Part shown: piece by piece, positions 39,401-49,402 of the stretch
Layout: each line of letters opens with the position of its first letter
Numbering within the stretch: the stretch's first letter is position 1
Origin: Neelides folsomi
Lineage: Eukaryota > Arthropoda > Collembola > Neelipleona > Neelidae
Length of the DNA: 64,000 bases
Direction of reading: 5' to 3'
NCBI GenBank assembly: GCA_034687125.1
Contig: JAQGBZ010000079.1
Location: 1-64,000 of the forward strand
Notes under the pieces: generated by a model
Database searches by the model: none
Told to the model about the DNA's origin: nothing
The model's input: the letters and a program-made list of their open reading frames with translations, nothing else
Translations under genes and position numbers: made by a program

Positions 39401-41807
39401 TTGTATGATTTGAAGATAATTGATATAACCAGAGTCGTGTCATTGCTCTGTCCATTGACTAAACAAAAAAGTATGATTAGAATGAGTGAATTGATTCTTA
39501 CCTCAAACGGCGCTTCCCCATGATGCCGATTGATTATTCTGAAACCGCAAATTTCTGCTCCGATCGCGCGGATTTTGGGCTTCACTTCGACGACAAGTTC
39601 ATCTTCTCGAATCAACCCATGATAGCCACTCTCCAAATCCACCAAATCCAACCTGATAGCTATATAAGGACCACACAATAGATTTTTATTGAGTTCGGTG
39701 AATTGTACAAATAAGAAATCGAAAGCTCTAAATAATGGAGTCTGTCTCTCAGTTTTTACCATCCACCCTTATCATTTATCATTCAACCATTCGATCTTTT
39801 TCTCTATGTCGAGTGTCATAAGCCCTAAAATGTTATCTATTTGTCTTATTCCAAACCCTCTCTCATGTCACGTTCGGCCTCATCCAAACTCAAATATAGG
39901 GCTATTATTTTTAATATTTCATGCTTACTAATGTAAACGGCACCATGTGTAAATCCATAACATCCCATCCATAAAATTCTTGAAGGGAATTTCTTTTTAA
40001 AAATCGAGGGTTTGGGTTGAATAATTTTAGCTAAGTAAATTTAAAGAGGACATTCTATTTTGAAAAACATGGTCATTGAAGAAGAGAAATCAAAAATAGA
40101 GTGTCATCTGGTCGCCAGTACGCATTATACGGTTCATTTATTTTAAGGGTCCGATCCAACTTGAAGAGGAGAAGAACTCGGTGAGCCTCATCGCACTCAT
40201 CGCACCTGGCTCGTGAGTCGCCTTAAGTTCCAAGGACCTAGCCTTAGGAAATTCCATTTAAAAGGGCACCAGCCTCGGCGTGTGTTCCGAGAGCGTACTT
40301 ATCTAGAGTAAACTTATTACTCCTAATATACGTCCCTACATATACCTACCCTTTAGCACTCCATATATTACGAGTGCCTTTTCCTTTTCAAAATATTTCT
40401 TATACTTATACTTTCCTTTCTTTTGTTATAATAGCTCAATTTCTTACAAATGGTGCTGGGGATATATTAATAAATGCGGAACGGGGACCACAACCGTGAC
40501 CAATCTTTATAACATGTTGGTTCTTATTTTTACTTGAGATGTATCCGACTACGGCTACTCTTGAACCATGAACCATACATGGTCTAAAATGAGAAGAAAA
40601 GATAATAACAGAATTTGAAAGACAGATGTACAGCATATAATTGTAATATTTCAAAGATCTATCTTTGGATTGAAAGCTTGTAAAAGTTAATAATGTATGT
40701 GTGAGATGGGGAAGATTCCAGGTTGGTGGATTTGAGTTAATTTCACAAGACTTGAGAACATTTTGAGGGAAATGAAAATGATGAATTGGACCTTCATGGT
40801 AAATTATGGAAAAAGGTAGGAAAAGAAAGAACATTACAATAAAAATTTGGGTTAGCGTAATATGCTTAAAAGCTTAGGTTGGATAACTAGGCTAGGCGTT
40901 TTTTAACTGCTGAATGAATTGCTTTTCGAGTGGTTTACTTTTAAGTAGCTTTCATTAAAATTACTATTACTTAAAAAAGTAATCAACGAAAACAATAATA
41001 TCGGATATTATTGTTTTTTCGATATTATTGATTCGCCTCCACGATTTCAAATGATAATGGGAGAAGATATAGAAATATTGGATATAAAATTGAAATAATC
41101 AACTTATAATCATAATTGAGCAAATTGGATTTATTCTATTAGTAAATACTGTTCAAATATAATTTAGAATGAAAAATAAATAACCATTTTGGCAAATGCA
41201 TTTGATATCTGAAGGTTCTGAAGGAAAGTATTGAATGTGGCACAACTCAATTCAATATTTGACATTAACATGGCAGTAAAGTTTAATTAGGGAGAATGAG
41301 AGATGCTCTTCAAAATAAAATATCAATTTAGAGAATTACGAGTTTGCTATGAAATAAAAAAGGACTGACAATAAGGAAAGTTATTAGGGATCAGCATTTC
41401 AATGCTGGATCAGCATTTCAATGCTGTTATTTTATAACCGCATTCGATGAATGAATGAAATGCTTAAATGAGCGATGCAGATGTGTTCCACACCACGAAT
41501 AAAAAACTGCTCATGGAAGTGAAATAATAAAAATTCTTCGAACTGAGCATTTGACTCATGTTTAAAAAATAAAAAAGTCCAATAATTAACACCATTTCCT
41601 GCCACCTTATTGATTAACTTTGTAAATTAAAAAGATTGAGAAATTTTATCCCCTTTCAATGTCCTTTTTAGACCAAACCTTGAGCGAATAATCAAATAAT
41701 ACAAAGTACTTTAAAAATACATTTTAACTAATCGAAAGATTACCTTTATCCGGGGAGCTGGAGGCTTCCACGAAGAAGATAACAAGGAAGATGTATCGGA
41801 ACACCAT
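12485..41807 (-). CDS. Cals: Calsyntenin (cadherin-related synaptic/transport protein, 962 aa, 15 coding exons)
   Basis: Minus-strand exons: 41744-41807, 39502-39659, 30865-30992, 28765-28973, 26381-26527, 22066-22257, 20960-21223, 18760-18887, 16907-17258, 16230-16362, 15505-15707, 13790-13977, 13601-13717, 13107-13481, 12485-12715; phases agree at every junction. Signal peptide (MVFRYIFLVIFFVEASSS); two cadherin repeats (about 35-135, with VVDVNEYSPVF at the boundary, and 145-240); ETCD-like LELCDVP and SHIGKGCDRD; LNS/laminin-G-like domain (about 330-520, FEFDGS to GYLAGLSVLVG); juxtamembrane ectodomain with FPTPGRR and LICSELNGR; TM about 830-851; cytoplasmic WDDS (873-876) and WDHS (957-960), the two kinesin-light-chain-binding WD motifs, with an acidic stretch between. 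Length is near human CLSTN1 (about 980). The family links kinesin-1 to vesicles and acts at synapses. The weakest parts are exon 1 and the exon 2 acceptor (39661-39660), chosen because only that site keeps the frame. Confidence 0.96.
13718..13789 (-). other. Short calsyntenin intron 12 with weak donor
   Basis: This 72-nt intron has the donor CAG|GTTATT, which lacks the usual purine at +3 and G at +5; the acceptor is GATTAG. Reading through it in frame adds 16 residues and then a stop before the transmembrane exon. Confidence 0.6.
19900..19918. repeat. TA microsatellite
   Basis: A TA dinucleotide run of about nine units lies in the calsyntenin intron between exons 20960-21223 and 18760-18887. 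A second TA run is at 45482-45496 in intergenic DNA. Confidence 0.7.
22258..26380 (-). other. Calsyntenin intron 5 (4.1 kb)
   Basis: The intron separates the second cadherin repeat from the segment with the SHIGKGCDRD motif. I checked the conserved-looking stretch 25.9-26.1 kb for an extra exon and found none needed: exons 26381-26527 and 22066-22257 join in frame as KLGWKG-IPERIDY, the order seen in other calsyntenins. Confidence 0.7.
36790..36811. repeat. AG microsatellite
   Basis: A run of about seven AG units, followed by an interrupted GCGAGAG tail, lies inside calsyntenin intron 2. Confidence 0.7.
37982..37999. repeat. Perfect 18-bp palindrome in calsyntenin intron 2
   Basis: TAAACCTG, a TG centre, then CAGGTTTA: two perfect 8-bp arms. 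It could be a dimer-binding site or a small hairpin; nothing else supports a function. Confidence 0.4.
40989..41017. repeat. Perfect inverted repeat, 14-bp arms, 1-base centre
   Basis: Left arm AAAACAATAATATC and right arm GATATTATTGTTTT are exact complements around a single G. A third half-copy (CGATATTATTGA) follows at once. It could extrude a hairpin or bind a dimeric protein. It lies in calsyntenin intron 1. Confidence 0.6.
41388..41425. repeat. 19-bp tandem duplication containing an inverted repeat
   Basis: GGATCAGCATTTCAATGCT occurs twice back to back (41388-41406 and 41407-41425). Each copy contains AGCATT-TC-AATGCT, so the pair forms two small hairpins. It lies 319 bases downstream of the start codon, in calsyntenin intron 1. 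Confidence 0.6.
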
Positions 41808-42637
41808 TTGACTGGATTTGGGCTTAAAATCTCACTAAAATAAATGCACTTGGGTTGAAAAAATGACTCGCAAAGGTCCAAGAAGGAAGTGGTTCAATCT
41901 GGAGTGTCGGTGGCCAAGACTCGAGGTGTCAGAGTCCGGGCAGTGAGACTAGGAGACTATTTCAAATAGTTAAGCTCGTAATTTCGGGAACCACCATGGT
42001 CGAAGAAGGGTGAAATAGCAGAAGGTGTTCGGAGGAAACTCTGGATGAAGTTTTGAGACTGAGGGAAGATGCAGTTGGAGGATTTCTCCTTCTGAGATCA
42101 GAAGGCTCTCTTCTGTATAAGGAGGTTGAGGAGAAGAAGTTCACCCCTTGAATCGGCTCTACAAAGTGCCGTCGTCCACCAACTCAACAGTCCTTGCTGG
42201 TTAGATGGGGGAGAGCATGCAAGATGCGAGGGAGACCGAAGCGATAGTCAATAAAATTTTCAATACATTCACGACCCCGTCTGGCCATGCGCCTCGTCCA
42301 AGAGCTCACCCCTGTGAACCCAAACAACTCCCGAGCTTCATCTCTTGCGTAACTCAACCATCCCATCCATAGGCTGTGAGAGATCTTCGCAAGGGGAAGC
42401 TGGCGACCATTTAACTACGCTCGCTCAAATCATTCAATCTTTAAAGAAATCTTCGGAGGCTCAAAATTGCAGTCTTATTCTACGAACATAATGTGGGAAA
42501 GGGGATTTACCTAGAATATAATTAAAAGGACAATAATTAAGCATTTTTAGAGTATTATTATAACCACATATTTATCAATAATTTGTAATAATTATTAAAT
42601 CGTCATTTTGGGGATTCATTGTCAAATATAAAAAGTA
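41808..42637 (-). promoter_or_regulatory. Probable calsyntenin promoter and 5' UTR region
   Basis: The roughly 600 bases upstream of the calsyntenin start codon (41.86-42.47 kb) are noticeably richer in G+C than the flanks. Overlapping open frames here have no recognisable domain and probably represent 5' leader sequence. TTTTAG about 25-30 bases before the ATG could be a leader splice acceptor. No TATA box was identified, as usual for broadly expressed neuronal genes. Confidence 0.35.
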
Positions 42638-42662
42638 CCTCATTTATTCGCGTATAATACGC
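42638..42662 (+). repeat. Left terminal inverted repeat of the pogo-like element
   Basis: It starts CCTCATTTATTCGCG directly after the TA target site at 42636-42637 and pairs with 44399-44423. Confidence 0.85.
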
Positions 42663-42692
42663 GTATTATCTATTGAAATTGAGTGGTCAGGT

Positions 42693-42737
42693 GCGTATTA
42701 TATGCGAGGTGCGTATTATACGCGAGGGCGTATTATG
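42693..42737 (+). repeat. Left subterminal repeat array (17-bp units)
   Basis: Units GCGTATTATATGCGAGG (42693-42709) and GCGTATTATACGCGAGG (42711-42727) are followed by the partial unit GCGTATTATG (42728-42737). The core GCGTATTATACGC is nearly palindromic. These are likely transposase-binding sites (inference). Confidence 0.75.
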
Positions 42738-42778
42738 AATTGATAAAATTTAAACTTGTATAAAACAATTTTAAAAAT

Positions 42779-44150
42779 TTAATCATTCCATCCATCAAAC
42801 ACGTCTCCAATCTCATCACTCTCACAATCAATTTCCAATAATTCTCCTTCTGGTATTTTTTCTACTTTTTGATCCTCTCGAAGTTCAATTTCGCTTTCTT
42901 CTCCTTCTAAACTTGTAAAATTTGAATCCTGGTAATTCAACAACCCAGCTTTCTTGAAACCGTTTTTAATAGTAGATACAGGAACATCACGCCACGCTGA
43001 AACAATCCACTCACAAACCTTAGACAGACTTGCTCTTCTTCTATGCCCGAATTTTGTATAAGTGGCTTCATCTTCTTCCATTGTCCACTCATTCCAATGA
43101 CCACGAAGTTTTCCTTTAAATGACTTGTTGACCGAAATATCTAAAGGTTACAATTTTTTAGTCAATCCGCCAAGTATCACAGCAAGTTCAGTGACATTTT
43201 GAACACTTTTCACTTCATCTGTGAGATGGGCTCGGCATGCGTCGTAAATTAATAAGCATTCGTTTTTAGGTTTTTTAAAAAATGCACTCTCTTTTTTTCC
43301 AAACATTTGCCATCCAATCTTCACTACTTGAGCATTATCCTTTTTCGTTATATCGAACAAGAATGTTAGATGGGAATTTCTCTTTCGGAGCAGTTTTTTT
43401 AAAAATGACCATGGGAATAAGTTTTTCACCTGAAGCAGAAACACCGAGGATAATTGTAAAATTACCAGTCGTTTTAATGCTAACATCATCAGCTTCTTTT
43501 TCGGTAAATGTTCTTGATCCTGGTAAGTCAAATGCGCAAGGAACTTCATCCATATTTATAATATTTCTGGTTTAATGTTTCCATCAGATATCTTTGCAGT
43601 AACGTGACCCAAAAACGATTTCATCTTGTCTTCCCAATCTTCAGGCAAAGGTTGACCGACAGAGGTGCTGAATCTTAAACTTATGTTTGCCCGTTTTAAT
43701 AACCGGCTGAACCATCCATTTGACCCATTGAAATTTTGTATATCCTTTTCTCTGGCAATCATCTTGGCTTTTAAGATAATGAGTCATTGTTACAACAGCC
43801 TTGTCTTTTCTTTTTTCGATAATCCATTGCCGCAATTCGGATTCCAAAGATAGCCAATGTCCATTTCCATGCCTTCGAGTTTTTCTAGTTTTAGGCATTT
43901 TTTCAATTGAATCCTTTTGTTTTCTCCAAAGCCTAACATTGCACTCGGCACGCCATGTTCACGGGCAGAATCTCGATTTGATTTTTCTCTTGCCAATTCA
44001 CACGCCTAATAAAACATTTAATTCAAATATAGATGAGGATTTTATTTTAATGAATAGATATAAATTTAAATTGTTAAATAAATTTAAGATATCAAATTAT
44101 TAATTTTACCTTTAATTTGAAGTCATTTGTGTAGCTTTTCCTCGTTTTTT
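42779..44150 (-). pseudogene. Pogo-class (CENP-B/Tigger/POGK-like) transposase, frameshifted
   Basis: Read from right to left: an N-terminal HTH (TRKSYTNDFKLK before and ACELAREKSNRDSAREHG after a probable intron at 44006-44109), a second, CENP-B/Tc5-type HTH (about 43.88-43.65 kb, GNGHWLSLESELRQWI to LLKRANISLRFST), then the DDE core: MDEVPCAF (first Asp region, near 43.55 kb), IYDACRAHLTDEVK (second Asp, near 43.24 kb) and PLDISVNK (third Asp, near 43.14 kb). The reading frame changes at about 43.95, 43.76, 43.55 and 43.34 kb. An in-frame TAA at 43148-43150 stands where relatives have Gln before PLD. The C-terminal acidic tail ends at 42779. The copy is therefore inactive, but the decay is moderate. 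Confidence 0.85.
44006..44109 (-). other. Probable intron in the transposase pseudogene
   Basis: Donor AAG|GTAAAA and acceptor TTTATTAG|GCG flank 104 bases of AT-rich DNA. Joining them restores continuity of the first helix-turn-helix. Confidence 0.55.
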
Positions 44151-44307
44151 GTTAATACGTTCCATATTTAAAGATGGGAAATAGTTAATTATATTAATTT
44201 AAAGAAAAAAGTAAATGAGCGATGTGAATTTTTTACTTCTGTTGGTATGAGCTTTAATTTAAATTTTGTTCTAAACTCAATAGCATTTTCTAATACTGTC
44301 CGTCATT

Positions 44308-44398
44308 GCGTATTATACGCGAGGGCGTATTATGTATTATCATGATTTTTCCTGCAAAAATTGTGCGTATTATACGCGGGGGCGTATAATGCGCGAGG
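44308..44398 (+). repeat. Right subterminal repeat array (17-bp units)
   Basis: Units at 44308-44324, 44365-44381 and 44382-44398, with a partial unit at 44325-44334, repeat GCGTATTATACGCGAGG with one or a few changes. They have the same orientation as the units at the left end. Confidence 0.75.
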
Positions 44399-44423
44399 AC
44401 GCATTATACGCGAATAAACATGG
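44399..44423 (-). repeat. Right terminal inverted repeat of the pogo-like element
   Basis: On the minus strand it starts CCATGTTTATTCGCG. The TA at 44424-44425 completes the target-site duplication. Confidence 0.85.
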
Positions 44424-44797
44424 TATACATAGTATATGTATATTTATATTATATAATTTACATAAATGTAAGATTCTATAAAACGAATAAAACTGGATAC
44501 GAGTTTTAACGATTGATTTTTACTTTCATTGTTGCTTTCTTCCAATAGAATTTGAATTGAGGGTCAATAAAAGACAGACCAGATGATATGCGGTGCGAGA
44601 CGGGGCTAATTGATATACCTTCGTAGAAATTTTTAGAAAGCTATAGAGAAAGCCATTTTAGTCTATATTAATATGGAATTGTTAATTGGAATATGGAATT
44701 AATAATCAATTAATCATATTTTAAATAAATATAATATCATGATTCAATTATCATGCATCCTTTCTTTCCAACACACACAGACCACAAGTAAATACAA

Positions 44798-45213
44798 AAT
44801 TGAGCCAAAATTAATGAAATTGCATAAAAAGACTGTAAATGTGAAGCCAGGTAGCCGGAAAGTGAAGGGAATTTAGCTTGAGCCAGAGTCGCAATCTCAG
44901 GTCTGACCATCCTCTGGGAAAGAAGAGGACGCCTAGGTCGAAGAAATTGAAGTCAATGAAGACCACAAAGGGAGCGACTTCGAAGAGAAGTCGAGGAGCT
45001 TTTTTGTCAGCGTGAGCCATGGGGAAATCGTCTAGAAATCGCCAGCCTCGACTTCAATTTCAACTCCTTCGACGTAGGCGTCCTTTTCCTTCCCAGCAGA
45101 TGATGAGAGCTGAGATTGAGGCTCTGGCTCACTCTGACTTCCCTTCACTCTTCAGCTACCTGGCTTCATATTTACAATCTTTTTAGGAAATTTCATCAAT
45201 TTTGGTTCAATTC
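44798..45213. repeat. Long fold-back inverted repeat (arms about 165 bp)
   Basis: The left arm (about 44798-44960) and right arm (about 45049-45213) are inverted copies with scattered mismatches. Matching landmarks are GAAGCCAGGTAGC on the left against GCTACCTGGCTTC on the right, GAGCCAGAG against CTCTGGCTC, and GGACGCCTA against TAGGCGTCC. The arms flank a loop of about 90 bases. Transcribed, it would form a long imperfect hairpin. It may be a fold-back/MITE-type element or an inverted duplication. No coding function was seen. Confidence 0.8.
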
Positions 45214-48200
45214 CATATGGAATTGTGGTTGCGGGAGAGAAAAGTGGTGCGACTGCTCGGCTCAAGCTCCAGCGGACGACTGAGCGGATTCGGCTTTGGG
45301 CGAAAACTTTATAACGCCGAAACGAATTTATTCCCTTTAACGTTAACTTTAACTATGTATAACATTTATAACCGACTCCGACTAAATGTATTTTTAACAC
45401 AGATAGGTAGGTGTATAGGTAAATATTAATCAGCACCTTTGGACTTTTGACGCAACCAATTTCAATTTGTTTAACGACGTTTATATATATATATATGTTA
45501 TAATGAAGAACGTTATTAAGTTAAAAGGCTTGGCTATGCTCTATGCCATATATTATGATTTTTCTTAATATACGAGTATAAATGGTATTAATTATATTTA
45601 AAATTTATTCTTATGAGCTACCAATGTTTACTACCATAATAATTGTGAATTTGATAGAGTTGTATTCAGCAAGTATGTTTCTGATTTTATAATAACAATG
45701 CACGTGTGGATAATGTATGTTTTGAATGCTCTATGATACGATGTTTGAAAAAATATTTAAAAGAGTATTTCGCTTCAAGTATATTTATTCTAAGTTTCTA
45801 TTTAATACAGTAATTAGATATTTTAGATTCAATTAAGTTTACAATTAATAGTTTAATCTTATTTATTATAATTATTATTTAATTATGAATCATAATTAAG
45901 TTCAACTCTCTGCTCACAATATCACCGGTCTCAGAATATTAGTAAGACATTTCGCGCTTATTTAGATAACAAAAACCTTTAACCGCTAAATCATAACATC
46001 ACAAAAATCACAAGACAAACTTCATGCCATGCAAATTACGAACCTACTTTACCTAAACTTTATCATACAAACTTTTTACAAATGTTTTTTGAGGACGAAG
46101 TACTGTATGAAACAATAGAATTATTTTCACTTGTAATTTGGTTACATGATTATTTGATTATTTATCTTATGGTTGATTATTTATCCATTTCATTATATAA
46201 TCATTTGAATATAACGTTCCTTGCTATACCATGAATAAGTACAGTAAACACGACCAACAGAAACGTAATGATTAGTACCAATAAAATATACCGACAGTGA
46301 TAATTACTCAATTTACCTATTCAATACACATTCCTTAATTTTATTTTTAAATTTTTGAGTACCTAACCTTCTTATAATAACAAACTTCATTTACTAGCTT
46401 AATAATCATATACCTACTTTGATTATCCAGAAGAATTCTTCTCAAATTGAAACACATTAATTGACAGTAAATCCAACTAATCATACATACGTCTATTAAT
46501 TACGTCCATTTCTTTTTATATAAATTGGACAACTATGGGACATTTTACAAGATATTGTGAGTCGTAAAATTCTATTTTATCGGTACACTTTTTAATTGTT
46601 TTTTAATTGTTTTATTAACAAGGAAGAAGCAAGTGCTGGTATAGTTGGGATTTAAAATGGATATAGTAAGAGATTTACATTATTATGATTAAATGTCCAA
46701 GAGTCAATTACATAATTTATATTTTTTACATTGCACTAATCTCATCATTAATGCGTATTATTACATATTTTGTATAATCTAGATAAATTCGGTAGAATTT
46801 CATTAACTTTAAAATTATCATGTAAGTTAGTAGTTTTTATGTAAAGGTAGAGTACTCGTCGATACATCCATAACTTATAATATTTAACATTTAGTTCTAT
46901 TGGATTATTACTACACTTTTATATGTTATGCTTACATTAACAATAATTTTTATTATTACGTGTTTACGATTAAACACTTACATCTTTAACTTTAATTTTA
47001 TTTCCTCCCTTGATCTAAAATATAATTAAACTTAAAGATATTTATACGAGTATAGTTTTTAAACAGCGAAATCACATTTGATATAATACAATTACAATAT
47101 TTGTCAGTAATTACACATTTAACCTAAATATCTTTTATATTCATTATATAACCTATTTATATTATGTGTAGTAAAAGGTTATTTAATAGGTAGTTTGTTA
47201 AACAATTGAAACCTATGGATTAAATGCTTTCTAAGTGAAGAGAAAGCAAAGAGTGTTTAAATGTAATGACCATTTTCCTCTATAATTTGGATTTAAAATC
47301 AGTCCCTTATATAAGTTAAACTTTAAAAAGTCCGAACTCGCTCTACAACTCTTTAAGAAGTTAAAATGTAGAAGAAATTAGGAAGTTAAAGAATTTTTAC
47401 CTCTAATGAAAACATACAAAGACTAGATAACCAAAATCCAAGTAATAATATATTCCTTCAAACTACAATCTTTCCGATTGAATCGCCAGTCCAAACAGTC
47501 ACTTAAATCCTTACTTAATTTGTATAGGATGAGAGTCAAATTATTTATTTAGGAGATCAAATATTTTCAGAGCAAAAATAACAAATTGGTTTTTCAATAA
47601 TAAATTTTGCTCATTTTTTGATTAAAGCTTATTCGCATCGTTGCTGATAGCTCAATCAATTGGAGTTTAAAAACTATTTGGGATCAAGTCATCTCTCATG
47701 TGAGTTTAAATAGTTTTATCTCTTTTCGTCATTGATTTCTTTGAAAGAAGTCACTCAGTTTCAAATATCAATATTTTCATAATTATTCTTTTATTCACAA
47801 TCGATATCTTAATCCTTTAAAAGCATTCGCATTCCTTTGAAGTCAAGAAACTCTTCACAAACAACGCCACATGTCAATTTTGTGCATGAGGTGCACAAAA
47901 TTTACATTTAAAATACATTACTTGAATAAGGATGTCTGGAAAACGAACACCGGATTATTTGTAAGTGTAAATTATTTACTTTTAGACATATAAATTTAAT
48001 TAATAATAATTAGACACTAAATTGAAAGTATTAAATGAGATATCATGCTTACATTTATCACTTTACCTTTTAATTAGTTAACATTAGAATAACAGAAGTT
48101 CCTTAAACCTTATTTATTATTTTGTGATTACTTAATTAGGAGTGTTTACGCAGTGCATGTAATGTAGTTAATTATTATTAACTTCAATGTTATCAATTAA

Positions 48201-49402
48201 TATCAATACATCGAGGGCTATACTTAATGTATCAATTATACTTACAATGAATTGTAATTATCCACTAGATACTCCTACATGTATAATAAAGCACATGTAT
48301 CGCCATGCTTGTAATCGTAAATATATCATTATACTTATTAGGTATACAATTGTCACAATCTCACAATTAAAAACTTTATTTAAATTAAATTATCGAAGGA
48401 ATGATAAAGTGGCATAAGGCTTTTAATTCGTACAGCTACGAAAGTATTTCTATAATTTTTAAAACTATAATCATAACTTCAAAACTTATAATTTTAAACA
48501 TCAATGTCCTACAAGGCTACAATGCGTTTATAAAGTTCTATATTATTTAACGCAGCTTGGGTTAATTCTTCCACGTTCATATTTAAGTGGAAGTATTTGA
48601 CAATGAGTACAAAATATTTACATCATTAGATGGGTTTTACTTTATATTTTTTAGTAAATGTAAGTAATGTGTATGTGTGTGTTGTCTGTATAGCGTTTAC
48701 TTTCAAAACAATTGAGATTTTATATGGTCATCTGTCATGTGTCATATTTTTAAATTCGGATATATTTGTTATACTCATAAATAATATATACCAAATGCAT
48801 ATTTATACTTCTGTGAGACCATAAGAAGATAAATTGATAAACTAAAAGAAATTTTTCACAGTTACATTCATATACTGAATCACTAAACATTATTTACTTT
48901 ATATCGACATAAGTATGTAATGGTACACTCTAATAATATATTATATACAGATGTGGGGTTTTAGAGTAGATGTTACTGAATGTACTAATATTAATATAAG
49001 TAGTAAAGAGAGCTAATAATGAATAAATCATATAGCTTTAATAATATTCATAATGATATTATTAAAAAGACTGTTTCAGACTATTCGTCGAATCCATGTC
49101 ACATTAATTTTTACATAAAATATCTCAATTAATGTTCCAAACCACAAGCTAGATCTAAACTTCACATTTAATGTATTTCTCACCCTTTCCAAAAATGACC
49201 GAAAAGAATGGATTTTTTAAATAATATTATGAGTATTTTCGAGACAAAATTAGGTCGGTCGATAAGTCTACTGACAATGAGTAAAATGTCATTTTCCTCA
49301 TTTTTATGAGTCCGAAGAATCTCTTAAAAATGATGAATCATACTGTTTCATAAAAGAAAGGGGATGGACAGTGTGTTGAGAAAATTGCGTTGCGAACTCA
49401 AA
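45214..49402. other. AT-rich intergenic region, no gene recognised
   Basis: About 4.2 kb of strongly AT-rich DNA between the fold-back repeat and the stop codon of the zinc-finger gene. Only short chance open frames occur. The right end must contain the 3' UTR of the zinc-finger gene. A TA microsatellite is at 45482-45496. Confidence 0.5.

Larger units (their letters stand above)
30993..39501 (-). other. Calsyntenin intron 2 (8.5 kb)
   Basis: Largest intron of the gene, within the first cadherin repeat. It contains GC-richer islands (about 34.6-35.5 kb and 36.7-37.1 kb) with overlapping open frames on both strands that show no recognisable domain. Near 36.79-36.80 kb there is an AG microsatellite, and a perfect 8-bp-arm palindrome is at 37982-37999. 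No nested gene is supported. Confidence 0.6.
39660..41743 (-). other. Calsyntenin intron 1 (2.1 kb)
   Basis: It separates the signal-peptide exon from the first cadherin exon. It holds a strong 29-base inverted repeat (40989-41017) and a 19-bp tandem duplication (41388-41425). No coding exon is needed to bridge the flanking phases. Confidence 0.6.
42638..44423. mobile_element. Decayed pogo/Tigger-like DNA transposon (1,786 bp)
   Basis: The element is bounded by 25-bp terminal inverted repeats (42638-42662 and 44399-44423; 20 of 25 positions match, both containing TTTATTCGCGTATAAT) and flanked by a TA dinucleotide on each side (42636-42637, 44424-44425), the target duplication of Tc1/mariner/pogo elements. 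Inside it, on the minus strand, is a broken pogo-class transposase with helix-turn-helix and DDE regions. Subterminal 17-bp repeats occur at both ends. The element sits between the calsyntenin promoter and the dati-like gene. It is not autonomous in this copy. Confidence 0.88.

Noticed and set aside
40436-40834. Open frame of 132 codons on the minus strand in calsyntenin intron 1
   Set aside because: Not needed to join exons 1 and 2, whose phases already match, and it resembles nothing known.
41962-42366. Two short minus-strand open frames upstream of calsyntenin
   Set aside because: They lie in the probable promoter and leader of calsyntenin and carry no recognisable domain.
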